The notes: generated from the sequence alone by a model not told the origin. Positions 7,198-14,629 are shown, numbered from the stretch's first letter. The stretch is DNA of 15,258 bases from JAKVKY01 sp964293585 (GCA_964293585.1 CAXYYS010000048.1:1-15258), one strand, 5' to 3'. Made by a program: numbers and translations.

Positions 7198-7910
7198 ATG
7201 GAGATAACGCTTTTGACGGGCAGGATGCTGGCAGCAGCCATAGTTTTGGTGTTAGTAGTAAATTTGTTGTATTATTGGCAGCGCGTTATTGGAGTGGAGG
7301 CCTGGACAAAGTTGTCCCGGCAGCTATTTTTGGGCGCGCTTTTTGCTATTCTGTCGTTGGGCATCCTGCAACTGGGACTATCCATTAATGATGCTCTGGA
7401 TAATATCCAGGATATGGCGCCTTTGTGCGCGGCACTGGTCTTTGGCGCCCCTGCCGGCATCACTGCCGGATTTTTGGCGGCAATATTGTGCTGGTGGGTG
7501 AGTCCGGGACCTTTTACCCAGTTGCCGGGCTGCTTGATTATAAGACGGGGACCCTGGAATTTGTGAACGCAGGTCATAATAAACCTTTACTCAAGCATGG
7601 CGGGACTTATGCCTGGCTCTCCGAGCGTTCTGGAATGCCTATGGGATGTATTGAGGAGCAGCATTATAAATTAAAGACCACACACCTTGCTAAAAGTGAT
7701 ATACTCTATACATATACTGACGGTGTTACCGAAGCCGTGAATGAACAAGAAGAACTATACGGAGACGAGCGCCTCCTGAAACTTTTACAGACCAGATCTA
7801 CGGAAGATGTGCAAGCGTTGTTAGAGCTGGTGCTGGCGGATGTCAAACAATTTTCCGGGGACGCTGAGCAGGCAGACGATATCACTATGTTAGCCGTACG
7901 ACAGAACTAA
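7198..7910 (+). pseudogene. Broken 5TM-LYT/PP2C sensor phosphatase (out-of-frame recombinant)
   Basis: The start is well formed (ATG 7198 with GAGG upstream, 17 bp after the symporter stop). The first 108 codons encode a multi-helix membrane sensor resembling the 5TM-5TMR_LYT domain, with AALVFGAPAGITAGFLAAIL near its end. At 7522 the sequence switches abruptly to the middle of a SpoIIE/PP2C domain, but in another frame, so translation from 7198 ends at 7566. The PP2C tail continues open to 7910, with YTDGVTEAV and EQADDITML intact, but the first metal motifs (GGDFYD and DVSGKG) are absent. It therefore cannot be an active phosphatase even if the frame were restored. The likely ancestor was a 5TM-LYT sensor joined to a full PP2C domain, with the middle lost by recombination. 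The membrane fragment might still be made. Confidence 0.8.
7522..7743 (+). repeat. PP2C-domain direct repeat, copy 2 (broken gene)
   Basis: This is the partner of 3562-3783, starting at the shared TTGCCGGGCTG where the membrane-sensor sequence ends. Similarity beyond 7743 continues to the stop codon but is much lower, as expected of older paralogues partly homogenised by gene conversion. Confidence 0.9.
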
Positions 7911-7922
7911 AGGGGGATAAAT

Positions 7923-10900
7923 ATGGAAACAAAAAAGCCGGAGCAACCGGCAAGAGGACATTTTATACGGCACCTCCTGTTAGGCCTGCTTGTAATAGTG
8001 GCCACCGGCCTGCTTTTTGGCTGCGGCGGTACGCAGGAGAAAAAAATTACCAGCCTGCAGGATCTTAATAAGCCGGAAGTGACTATCGGGGTCGGCCAGG
8101 GCAGCGCTTCCGAGATGGAAAGTCATGAGGCTTTTAACAAGAGTCATCTCCAGATGTTTATGGTAGATGTGGATGCCTTTGAGGCCCTGCGCAGCAAAAA
8201 GGTGGACGCGGTGGCCTATGACAGGGACATCATGGAGATTGCTATCCGTAACATGCCGGAAATGATGCTTCTCCCCCAAAATTATGGTACCTATAAGATC
8301 GGTATTGGCCTTAATAAGAAAAATACGGAACTTTTACAGACAGTTAATGCCCTATTGGACAAGTTAGAGGCGGACGGGACCCTGCCGGATATGAAAGTAC
8401 GCTGGCTGGAGAAAAAAGTGCAGCAGCTGCCGGCGGGCGTGGTGAAGGATGATAAATCCCTGCCTGTTTTAACCATCGGTACCAGCGGTTTGGTGCCACC
8501 ATGGACTTATGTGGTCAACAATAAATTGACCGGTTACGATATCGAACTGTCCTGGCGTCTGGCTACGGCCATGGGTAAGCGGCCGGAGTTTAAGATTATG
8601 AACTATGATTCCCTGGTGGCGGCTCTGGAAACAGAAAAAGTGGATATGGTTCTGGCCAATCTGAATGAGACACCGGAACGGCTGCAGAAGATTGCTTTCA
8701 GCAAACCTTACTGCACCAGTTATGCCGCCGTGATGATTCGTAAATCGGAATGGGCGGGGACAGATGCCCAAGCGGCTGCCGGCAGTACAAATGCTAAGGC
8801 TGCCGATAACTCGGATCTGGCTTACAAGTCCATTGCCGAGGCTAAGGGCAAGACCATGGCCGTGGTAACGGGCATGTTGCTGGACCGGTATACGGAGCAA
8901 TATTTGCCAAAGTCTCCTCACAATTATTACAATACTTATACGGACTGCCTGACAGCCTTAAAAACAGGTAAAGTGGAAGGCTTTTTGTGCGACGAGCCCG
9001 TGGCCCGGGAGATGCAGCGTACCAATCCCGAGATCGGCTATCTTAAAGAAACGGTGATGCCGGACCAGCTGGGTATCGGGATCAGTAAGAGCAGACCGGA
9101 TTTAAAACAAGTTCTGGATGCAGGCATCAAGAAATATAAAGAGGATGGTACTTTAAAAAAGCTGGACCAGATCTGGTTCGGTTCGGACGACAGTCTAAAA
9201 GTGATGCCGGCAGCTAAGACCGGCAGCAAGGGTACAGTAATTTGCGCCGTGGCGGCAGAAAATGCGCCTCTGGCCTATATTGCCAATGATAAAGTGGTGG
9301 GCTACGAAGCCAGCCTGGTAACCGACATCCTCCAGGACGCCGGTTACACCGTGGTGCTGCAGCCCATGGATTTTAACGCTGTCATTCCTTCCGTTGCCAG
9401 CGGCAAAGCCCAGGTGCTTTTTGGCGCCGTGAGCATTACCGAGGAACGTAAGCTGAGCCTCCTCTTCTCCGAATCTGATTATAAGAGCGGTCTGGTGCTG
9501 GTGGTCAGGAAAGCAGCCGCCGGTATGGCTGCGGCTGCGGGGACGACATCTCCTCAGGACCAGTTGACCTATAAGACGGTGGCGGCATTGAACGGCAAAC
9601 CGGTAGCGGTGTTGACCGGAACCATCTTTGAAGCTGTGACCAAAAATGTTTTGCCTAAATCTACTTATAGTCAGTACAATACCTATGCCGATTGTATCGA
9701 AGCTTTAAAAAGTGGCAAGATTGAAGGCTTCTTCGATGATGAACCCGTGGCCCGGAACATGACCAGCAAAGACACCGAACTGGGTTATATCCACGCTCCG
9801 GTGGTTAAGGTACAATATAGTGTAGGCATCAGCAAGGACAGACCTGAGATTAAGGCGGCTCTGGATGCAGGTCTGAAGCGTTATAAACAGGACGGGACTT
9901 TAAAGAAGTTAGATCAAATCTGGTTTGGCAGTGATGAAAAGGCCAAGCAGATGCCGGCGGCCAAGACCGGCAGCAAAGGCACGATCCGTTGTGCCGTGGC
10001 TGCGGAAAGCGAGCCGATGGTTTATGTCCGTAACGGTAAGATTGTGGGCTATGAGACGGCCCTGGTCACCCAGATCCTGCAGGACGCCGGCTACACGGTA
10101 GAGCTGCAGAATATGAATTTTGACGCTGCTATTCCTTCCGTGGTAGCTCATAAGTCGGACCTTATGTTTGGTGCAGTCAGCATCACGGAGGAACGTAAGC
10201 AGAGCCTGCTCTTTAGTGAGCCTACTTATAACGGTGGTGTGGTGGCCGTGGTAAGGAAAACCATACAGCCGGTGGCAGAAAGTAGCTTTATGGCGGGGCT
10301 CAAAGAAAGTTTCCGCCGCAATTTCCTGGTGGAAGATCGTTACAAGATGGTACTGGCCGGACTAAAAACTACCATTTTCATTACCATCTTTGCTGCTATC
10401 CTGGGTACGGTCCTGGGCTTTGGCGTCTGCATGCTGCGTCGTTCAAAGCAGAAGTTACTCAGCACCGCGGCCAAGATTTTTGTAAAAGTCATGCAGGGTA
10501 CGCCGCTGGTGGTGTTCCTCATGATCATGTACTATATCGTTTTTGGCAAGCTGAGCATCAATCCGATGTACGTGGCCATCATCGCTTTTGCCATCAACAT
10601 GGCCGCTTATACCTCGGAGATGATGCGCACCGGTATTGACGCCGTGGATAAGGGACAGTTGGAAGCGGCGTATGCCATGGGCTTCTCCAAGGTGCAGACC
10701 TTTATCAAGATTGTGACGCCCCAGGCGCTCAAACATATCCTGCCCGTGTACACGGGCGAGTTCATCTCCATGATGAAGATGACATCGGTAGTCGGTTACA
10801 TAGCCATTCAGGATCTGACCAAGATGAGCGATATCATCCGCAGCCGCACTTACGAGGCTTTCTTCCCCTTAATCGTGACAGCGCTGATTTATCTGGTGGT

Positions 10901-11000
10901 GGCCTGGAGTTTGACCAGTATCCTGGTCTACCTGGAATATAAGATTGATCCCAAGAAACGTCAGCGGACGCTCACAGGCGTGCAGTTAAAACAAAACTAA
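7923..11000 (+). CDS. Polar amino-acid-type ABC transporter: lipoprotein with three receptor units fused to a permease
   Basis: This 1025-residue protein should capture a small polar solute outside the cell and pass it through its own HisM/GlnP-type permease. A signal helix ends in the lipobox LLFGC (Cys34). Receptor (SBP_bac_3, PF00497) segments follow: lobe 2 plus tail (42-166), lobe 1 (178-275), lobe 2 plus tail (299-420), lobe 1 (437-530), lobe 2 plus tail (546-669) and lobe 1 (686-779). The permease is 788-1013, with the EAA loop at 914-935. Lobe-1 ligand arginines are kept (PERLQKIAFS R253; ITEERK R509 and R758), as are lobe-2 aspartates (CDEPVA D357; DDEPVA D606; D100 in the first unit). 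Ala-rich linkers occur at 281-297 and 531-545. AGGGGG precedes the ATG by 6 bases. The ATPase is presumably the one at 12606. Glutamine, glutamate or another polar amino acid is likely; the substrate cannot be fixed. Confidence 0.9.
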   Translation: METKKPEQPARGHFIRHLLLGLLVIVATGLLFGCGGTQEKKITSLQDLNKPEVTIGVGQGSASEMESHEAFNKSHLQMFMVDVDAFEALRSKKVDAVAYDRDIMEIAIRNMPEMMLLPQNYGTYKIGIGLNKKNTELLQTVNALLDKLEADGTLPDMKVRWLEKKVQQLPAGVVKDDKSLPVLTIGTSGLVPPWTYVVNNKLTGYDIELSWRLATAMGKRPEFKIMNYDSLVAALETEKVDMVLANLNETPERLQKIAFSKPYCTSYAAVMIRKSEWAGTDAQAAAGSTNAKAADNSDLAYKSIAEAKGKTMAVVTGMLLDRYTEQYLPKSPHNYYNTYTDCLTALKTGKVEGFLCDEPVAREMQRTNPEIGYLKETVMPDQLGIGISKSRPDLKQVLDAGIKKYKEDGTLKKLDQIWFGSDDSLKVMPAAKTGSKGTVICAVAAENAPLAYIANDKVVGYEASLVTDILQDAGYTVVLQPMDFNAVIPSVASGKAQVLFGAVSITEERKLSLLFSESDYKSGLVLVVRKAAAGMAAAAGTTSPQDQLTYKTVAALNGKPVAVLTGTIFEAVTKNVLPKSTYSQYNTYADCIEALKSGKIEGFFDDEPVARNMTSKDTELGYIHAPVVKVQYSVGISKDRPEIKAALDAGLKRYKQDGTLKKLDQIWFGSDEKAKQMPAAKTGSKGTIRCAVAAESEPMVYVRNGKIVGYETALVTQILQDAGYTVELQNMNFDAAIPSVVAHKSDLMFGAVSITEERKQSLLFSEPTYNGGVVAVVRKTIQPVAESSFMAGLKESFRRNFLVEDRYKMVLAGLKTTIFITIFAAILGTVLGFGVCMLRRSKQKLLSTAAKIFVKVMQGTPLVVFLMIMYYIVFGKLSINPMYVAIIAFAINMAAYTSEMMRTGIDAVDKGQLEAAYAMGFSKVQTFIKIVTPQALKHILPVYTGEFISMMKMTSVVGYIAIQDLTKMSDIIRSRTYEAFFPLIVTALIYLVVAWSLTSILVYLEYKIDPKKRQRTLTGVQLKQN
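8817..9512 (+). repeat. Internal receptor repeat, unit 2 (lobe 2 - tail - lobe 1)
   Basis: The encoded residues 299-530 align end to end with residues 546-779 (DNA 9558-10259). Strongly conserved parts include KKLDQIWFGSD, the connector MPAAKTGSKGT and SITEERK. The highly conserved block runs through the tail-to-lobe-1 junction, so the duplicated unit starts at lobe 2, not lobe 1. Confidence 0.8.
9558..10259 (+). repeat. Internal receptor repeat, unit 3 (lobe 2 - tail - lobe 1)
   Basis: This is the partner of 8817-9512. It is the last receptor unit and runs straight into the permease. Unit 1 of the same protein (residues 42-275) has the same order but is more diverged. Confidence 0.8.
10287..10961 (+). 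repeat. Permease-domain tandem duplicate, copy 1
   Basis: This aligns with 11905-12579 without gaps at an offset of 1618. By eye identity is about 80-85% in the 5' part, drops near 60% around 10441-10500, and rises to about 94% over the last 220 bases (10741-10960). The two genes arose by duplication, with the 3' end conserved or recently homogenised. Confidence 0.88.
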
Positions 11001-11005
11001 AAGCG

Positions 11006-11033
11006 CAGGGGCAGGCGGTAACGGCTGTCCCTG
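11006..11033 (+). other. Intercistronic hairpin between the two ABC fusion genes
   Basis: CAGGGGCAG (11006-11014) pairs with CTGTCCCTG (11025-11033) with one G-U pair and a 10-base loop. No T-run follows, so it is not a standard terminator. It could stabilise or process the upstream mRNA and lower expression of the downstream gene. Confidence 0.4.
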
Positions 11034-11077
11034 GCAGCAAGATTGTTCCTGAGATTAAAATTTGAGGTGTGGTAAAG

Positions 11078-12609
11078 ATGGTAACTGGAAAATGGCTGGG
11101 CCTGGTGTTCGGCCTCATCAGCAGCATAATGTTGTATGGTTGTGGGTCTGTGCAGCAGACATCTGCTGCAATCGCGCCTGAGTTGACCTATGCCAGTCAG
11201 GAAGCACTGAGCGGCCGGCCCCTGGGTACCATCACCGGTACTATCCTGGATATTATCACCAAAGAGTATTTTCCCCAATCGTCGCAACATTATTACAACA
11301 GCTACGCGGATTACGTGACAGCATTGAAACAGGGCAAGATAGATGGTTTATCTGCGACGAGCCCATTGCCAGGATGATCGCCCTGGAAAACCCCGGTGTG
11401 TCTTACATAAAAAAGCCTTTAGCCGAAGATGTTTACGGTATCGGTATCAATAAAAAGAAAGCTTTCTTAAAGGAAATCCTGGATGAGGGCTTGGCACGGT
11501 ATAAACAGAATGGTAATACGTCTAAGCTGGAAGCCATCTGGTTTAGCAAGGATGAAGACCTGAAAAAGCTGCCGGCCTTTAAACCTGGCAGCAAGGGTAA
11601 GGTTATTGCTGCCGTCAGCGCAGACAGCCCGCCCATGGTTTATGTGAAAAACAACCAGATCATAGGTTTTGAGACGGCGCTGGTGATGAGTATCCTGCAG
11701 GATGCAGGCTATGAGCTGGAGTGCCGGAACATGGACCTGGCCGCGGAGATTCCCGCCGTGGTTTCCGGCAAGGTGGATATTTATTTTAGCTGTGCCTCCA
11801 TCACAGAAGAACGTAAAAAGAGCATGCTGTTCAGTGCTCCGGATTATACAGGCGGTCTGGTGGCCATGGTGCGGCTGAAGAGTGCCGCTGCCACGGAAGC
11901 AGGTTTTATGGCGGGAATCAAAGAAAGTTTCCGCCGCAACTTTATGGTGGAAGACCGCTACAAGATGATCCTGGCCGGTCTTAAGACGACGATTTTCATT
12001 ACCGTGTGCGCCGCTATCCTGGGTACGATCTTGGGTTTTGGCGTCTGCCTGCTGCGGCGTTCCCGCAGCAAGCTGGGTAGCAGCTTAGCGTATGTGTTTG
12101 TCAAGGTCATGCAGGGAACGCCTCTGGTGGTCTTCCTGATGATCATGTACTACATCGTCTTCGGTAAGGCGAGCATCAATCCTATTTACGTGGCTATCAT
12201 CGCTTTTGCCATCAACATGGCCGCTTATACTTCGGAGATGATGCGTACCGGTATTGAAGCTGTGGCTAAAGGCCAGTGGGAAGCTGCTTATGCCATGGGC
12301 TTTTCCAAGTTCCAGACTTTTAGCAAGATCGTGGCGCCCCAGGCGCTGAAACAGATTTTGCCCGTGTACACGGGTGAGTTCATCTCCATGCTGAAGATGA
12401 CATCGGTAGTCGGTTATATCGCCATCCAGGATCTGACCAAGATGAGTGATATCATCCGCAGCCGCACTTACGAGGCTTTCTTCCCGCTGATCGTGACGGC
12501 GCTGATTTACCTGGTGGTGGCCTGGAGTTTGACCAGTATCTTGGTATATCTGGAATATAAGATTGATCCCAAGAAACGTCCCAGGACTCTGAAAGGAGTA
12601 AAATTATGA
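11078..12609 (+). pseudogene. Second ABC receptor-permease fusion, interrupted by a one-base frameshift
   Basis: This is a shorter paralogue of the preceding gene. The ATG at 11078 opens a lipoprotein signal ending in LYGC (Cys22), then receptor lobe 2. The frame breaks at 11347-11349: GGTTTATC should probably read GGTTTTATC, giving GFICDEPIAR as in the paralogue (GFLCDEPVAR). Without the missing T, translation ends at 11375-11377. The downstream frame is intact to 12609. Repaired, it would encode about 510 residues: lobe 2, tail, connector (LPAFKPGSKGK), lobe 1 with ITEERK, then a complete HisM-type permease with its EAA loop. It thus has one receptor unit where the neighbour has three. The stop overlaps the ATPase start (ATGA). 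The clean single lesion suggests a recent mutation, a phase-variable site or a sequencing error. The downstream part could still be translated from internal starts. Confidence 0.82.
11905..12579 (+). repeat. Permease-domain tandem duplicate, copy 2
   Basis: This is the partner of 10287-10961. The near-identical 3' block here is 12359-12578, against 10741-10960, with 14 mismatches in 220 bases by my count. The variable patch near 12059-12118 encodes the loop after the first permease helix pair. Confidence 0.88.
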
Positions 12610-13712
12610 GCATGATTTCGGTGAAACATTTGTGCAAGGCGTATCCTAATGTCACGCCGCTGAAAGATATTAACTGCGAGATTGAGCGGGGCGAGGTCAT
12701 CAGCATTATCGGGCCTTCCGGTACGGGTAAGAGTACGCTCCTGCGCTGCATTAACTGTCTGGAACTGCCTACCAAGGGCGAGGTTTATGTGGATGGACAG
12801 AACATTTTGGCCGCTGGCGTGGACCTGAACAAGGTGCGCCAGAAGATGGGCATGGTGTTCCAGCAGTTTAACCTGTTCGCCCACCTGATGATTATCGAGA
12901 ACGTGATGCTGGGAGCCACGGACCTGCTGGGTAAGACCAGGCAGGAAGCTTATGACCACGGCATGGAACTTTTGGAATCCGTAGGCATGGCGGAAAAAGC
13001 TTTTGCTTATCCGGATGAGCTCAGCGGCGGACAGAAACAGCGTGTGGCTATTGCCAGAACCCTGTCCATGAACCCGGAAATCATCCTTTTTGACGAACCT
13101 ACCAGCGCCCTGGATCCTACTATGGTAGGTGAGGTGGTTTCCGTTATCCGTGCCCTGAAGGAAAAAGGGATGACCATGATGATCGTCACCCACGAGATGA
13201 AATTTGCCCGGGACATCAGCACCAGGATTTTCTATATGGATCAGGGACTGATTTACGAGGACGGCACACCGGAGCAGATTTTTGGCAATCCCCAGAAAGA
13301 ACGGACCAGGATTTTTATTAAACAGTTAAAGCCGTATCATGCGGATATCAAATCGCAAAAGTTCGACTTCCTGGGCATCAATAGCGAGATTGCCCAATTT
13401 ATGCACAAGAACCTGGTGCCGGAACATTTCCGGGATGCCTCCCAACGTTTGTTTGAGGAACTGTTCATGCAATGTGTGCTGCCCCACTTGCCGGCAACTT
13501 TTGACGCAGCCCTGGATCTGGGCTGGTCAGATAGGAATTTGCGCCTGGAATTTGCCTTGCGTTACGATGGACCGGACTATGATCCGCTCACAGATGCCGC
13601 TAACGACGAACTGGCGCTGCTGCTGGTGCAAAAGACGGCACCGGAACTACGGCATCGTTACGAGAACGGCATGAACTATCTGGAAGTAACGTTGCTGCCG
13701 GATGTAAAGTAG
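12606..13712 (+). CDS. GlnQ-type amino-acid ABC transporter ATPase with a C-terminal RsbW-like domain
   Basis: This cytoplasmic ATPase should drive the HisM-type permeases encoded just upstream. Residues 1-240 are a full nucleotide-binding domain: Walker A GPSGTGKST (36-44), Q-loop Q86, signature LSGGQ (139-143), Walker B ILFDEP (160-165) and switch His196. GlnQ-type proteins normally end near 240 residues; this one continues to 368. The extension (about 250-368) resembles the RsbW-type protein at 14144-14551: LFEELFMQC (282-290) matches its N-box, ALRYDGPDYDPL (317-328) matches its FKDQGIPFDPL strand, and YENGMNYLEV (342-351) matches its YEQGSNILTA. The glycine-rich lid is absent, so ATP binding by this part is doubtful. 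The ATG overlaps the upstream stop and has an AGGAG site. The ATPase call is certain; the extension's identity is an inference. Confidence 0.93.
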   Translation: MSMISVKHLCKAYPNVTPLKDINCEIERGEVISIIGPSGTGKSTLLRCINCLELPTKGEVYVDGQNILAAGVDLNKVRQKMGMVFQQFNLFAHLMIIENVMLGATDLLGKTRQEAYDHGMELLESVGMAEKAFAYPDELSGGQKQRVAIARTLSMNPEIILFDEPTSALDPTMVGEVVSVIRALKEKGMTMMIVTHEMKFARDISTRIFYMDQGLIYEDGTPEQIFGNPQKERTRIFIKQLKPYHADIKSQKFDFLGINSEIAQFMHKNLVPEHFRDASQRLFEELFMQCVLPHLPATFDAALDLGWSDRNLRLEFALRYDGPDYDPLTDAANDELALLLVQKTAPELRHRYENGMNYLEVTLLPDVK

Positions 13713-13716
13713 GACA

Positions 13717-13745
13717 TTCATTTTTAAAGATAGTTGTGCTATAAT
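13717..13745 (+). promoter_or_regulatory. Extended -10 promoter for the STAS-kinase pair
   Basis: A perfect TATAAT (13740-13745) is preceded by TG at 13737-13738, forming TGCTATAAT. Seventeen bases upstream lies TTCATT (13717-13722), a partial -35. It starts 5 bases after the ATPase stop and lies 52 bases before the STAS start codon, so this pair can be made independently of the transporter operon. Confidence 0.7.
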
Positions 13746-13797
13746 TAAACTAATGATTGGTAAGTAAAATTTTTAAGATAAATTAGGAGGCAGGAAG

Positions 13798-14097
13798 ATG
13801 AAGATTACAAAGACGCAGGCAGGACAGACGATAACTTATGTGGTGAGCGGACGTCTGGATACGGTGACAGCGCCAGACCTGGGTAAAGAGATTGACGCCG
13901 TGACACCGGATATTAAAGAGCTGGTGCTGGATTTTGACGGCTTGGAATATATTTCCAGCGCCGGCATCAGAACTGTGCTTACGGCTCAGAAAAAGATGAA
14001 TAAGCAGGGCGTGTTAAAATTGCGTCATGTGTGCCCGGCGGTACTGGATGTTTTTGAACTGACCGGTTTTGCAGATATCTTAACCATTGAAAAATAG
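13798..14097 (+). CDS. STAS-domain anti-sigma-factor antagonist (RsbV/SpoIIAA-like)
   Basis: This small cytoplasmic switch protein is expected to be phosphorylated on serine by the RsbW-type kinase encoded next door and dephosphorylated by a PP2C phosphatase. The 99 residues cover a single STAS domain: VVSGRLDTVTAP (15-26), LVLDFDGLEYISSAGIR (42-58) and a C-terminal VFELTGFADIL. The phospho-acceptor should be Ser54, or Ser53, by position against RsbV Ser56. AGGAGG lies 7 bases before the ATG. It has its own promoter. Its partner protein in the non-phosphorylated state is normally the kinase, which releases a sigma factor. Here no sigma gene is visible, and two neighbouring transport proteins carry kinase-like domains that could also be partners. 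Confidence 0.92.
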   Translation: MKITKTQAGQTITYVVSGRLDTVTAPDLGKEIDAVTPDIKELVLDFDGLEYISSAGIRTVLTAQKKMNKQGVLKLRHVCPAVLDVFELTGFADILTIEK

Positions 14098-14108
14098 TTG
14101 ACAGCAGC

Positions 14109-14130
14109 TTCGCCGCCGATTGGCAGCGAA
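14109..14130 (+). other. Small hairpin just upstream of the kinase ribosome site
   Basis: TTCGC and GCC (14109-14113, 14115-14117) pair with GGC and GCGAA (14122-14124, 14126-14130) around one mismatch and a GATT loop. It ends three bases before the AAAGG ribosome site and might tune the kinase-to-antagonist ratio. The evidence is the predicted pairing only. Confidence 0.3.
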
Positions 14131-14143
14131 AGAAAGGTTTACG

Positions 14144-14551
14144 ATGGCTACATTAACAGTTCCGGCTCAAACTGAACAGGTTGATATACTACAGGACTTG
14201 CTGCATCAGCAGCTGGATGAAACCGGTTGTTCCATGGCGATAGCGTTGCAGTTGGAGCTGGTGGTGGAAGAAGCCTTTGTAAACATTGCCACCCATGCGT
14301 ACACGCAACCTGGCGGTACGGCAACTTTTACCTGCGAGGTAGACCGGACGGCGCGGCAAATTATGTTGCGGTTTAAAGACCAGGGTATCCCTTTTGATCC
14401 TTTGCAAAGTCCGGAACCAGATACTACATTAAAGGCCGATGAGCGTAAAATTGGTGGCCTGGGTATTTATCTGATCAAAAAAACCATGGATAAGTGTGAA
14501 TATGTGTATGAGCAGGGTTCTAATATCCTGACAGCGTGGAAAAAATATTAA
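14144..14551 (+). CDS. RsbW/SpoIIAB-type serine kinase (HATPase_c_2)
   Basis: This GHKL-fold protein is expected to phosphorylate the STAS protein encoded 46 bp upstream, using ATP. The 135 residues contain a complete set of motifs: N-box ELVVEEAFVN (38-47, with Glu42/43 and Asn47), D-x-G box FKDQGIPFDP (77-86) and the glycine-rich lid IGGLGIYLIKK (103-113). The protein ends with YEQGSNILTAWKKY. The ATG at 14144 is preferred to the TTG at 14120 because AAAGG lies 6 bases before it. Together with the STAS gene it forms the core of a partner-switching module; the matching phosphatase is encoded at 2097-3950. The classic RsbW target would be a sigma factor, but none is nearby, so the true target is open. 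Confidence 0.9.
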   Translation: MATLTVPAQTEQVDILQDLLHQQLDETGCSMAIALQLELVVEEAFVNIATHAYTQPGGTATFTCEVDRTARQIMLRFKDQGIPFDPLQSPEPDTTLKADERKIGGLGIYLIKKTMDKCEYVYEQGSNILTAWKKY

Positions 14552-14629
14552 AGAAGATGACGGCAGCGGTCAGAAATGTTGCCGGAGAATTTGGTTTGGC
14601 CTGAAAGTCTCAAAAATTACGCAAATAAA

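Noticed and set aside
7425..7910. Free-standing PP2C protein from the open frame after the recombination junction
   Set aside because: There is no start codon with a ribosome site near the homologous part, and the domain lacks the GGDFYD and DVSGKG metal motifs.
11344..11377. Programmed ribosomal frameshifting in the second ABC fusion
   Set aside because: GGTTTATC is not a classical slippery heptamer, no obvious stimulatory element is apparent, and one added T restores exact similarity to the paralogue, which fits a simple deletion better.
12507..13193. Long open frame (228 codons) on the minus strand opposite the ABC ATPase gene
   Set aside because: It is fully antisense to a gene with all ABC ATPase motifs, has no ribosome site and encodes a His/Gln-rich sequence typical of a shadow frame.
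14098..14103. Perfect TTGACA as a -35 element for a separate kinase promoter
   Set aside because: No -10-like hexamer lies 16-18 bases downstream; the region there is a G/C-rich hairpin.
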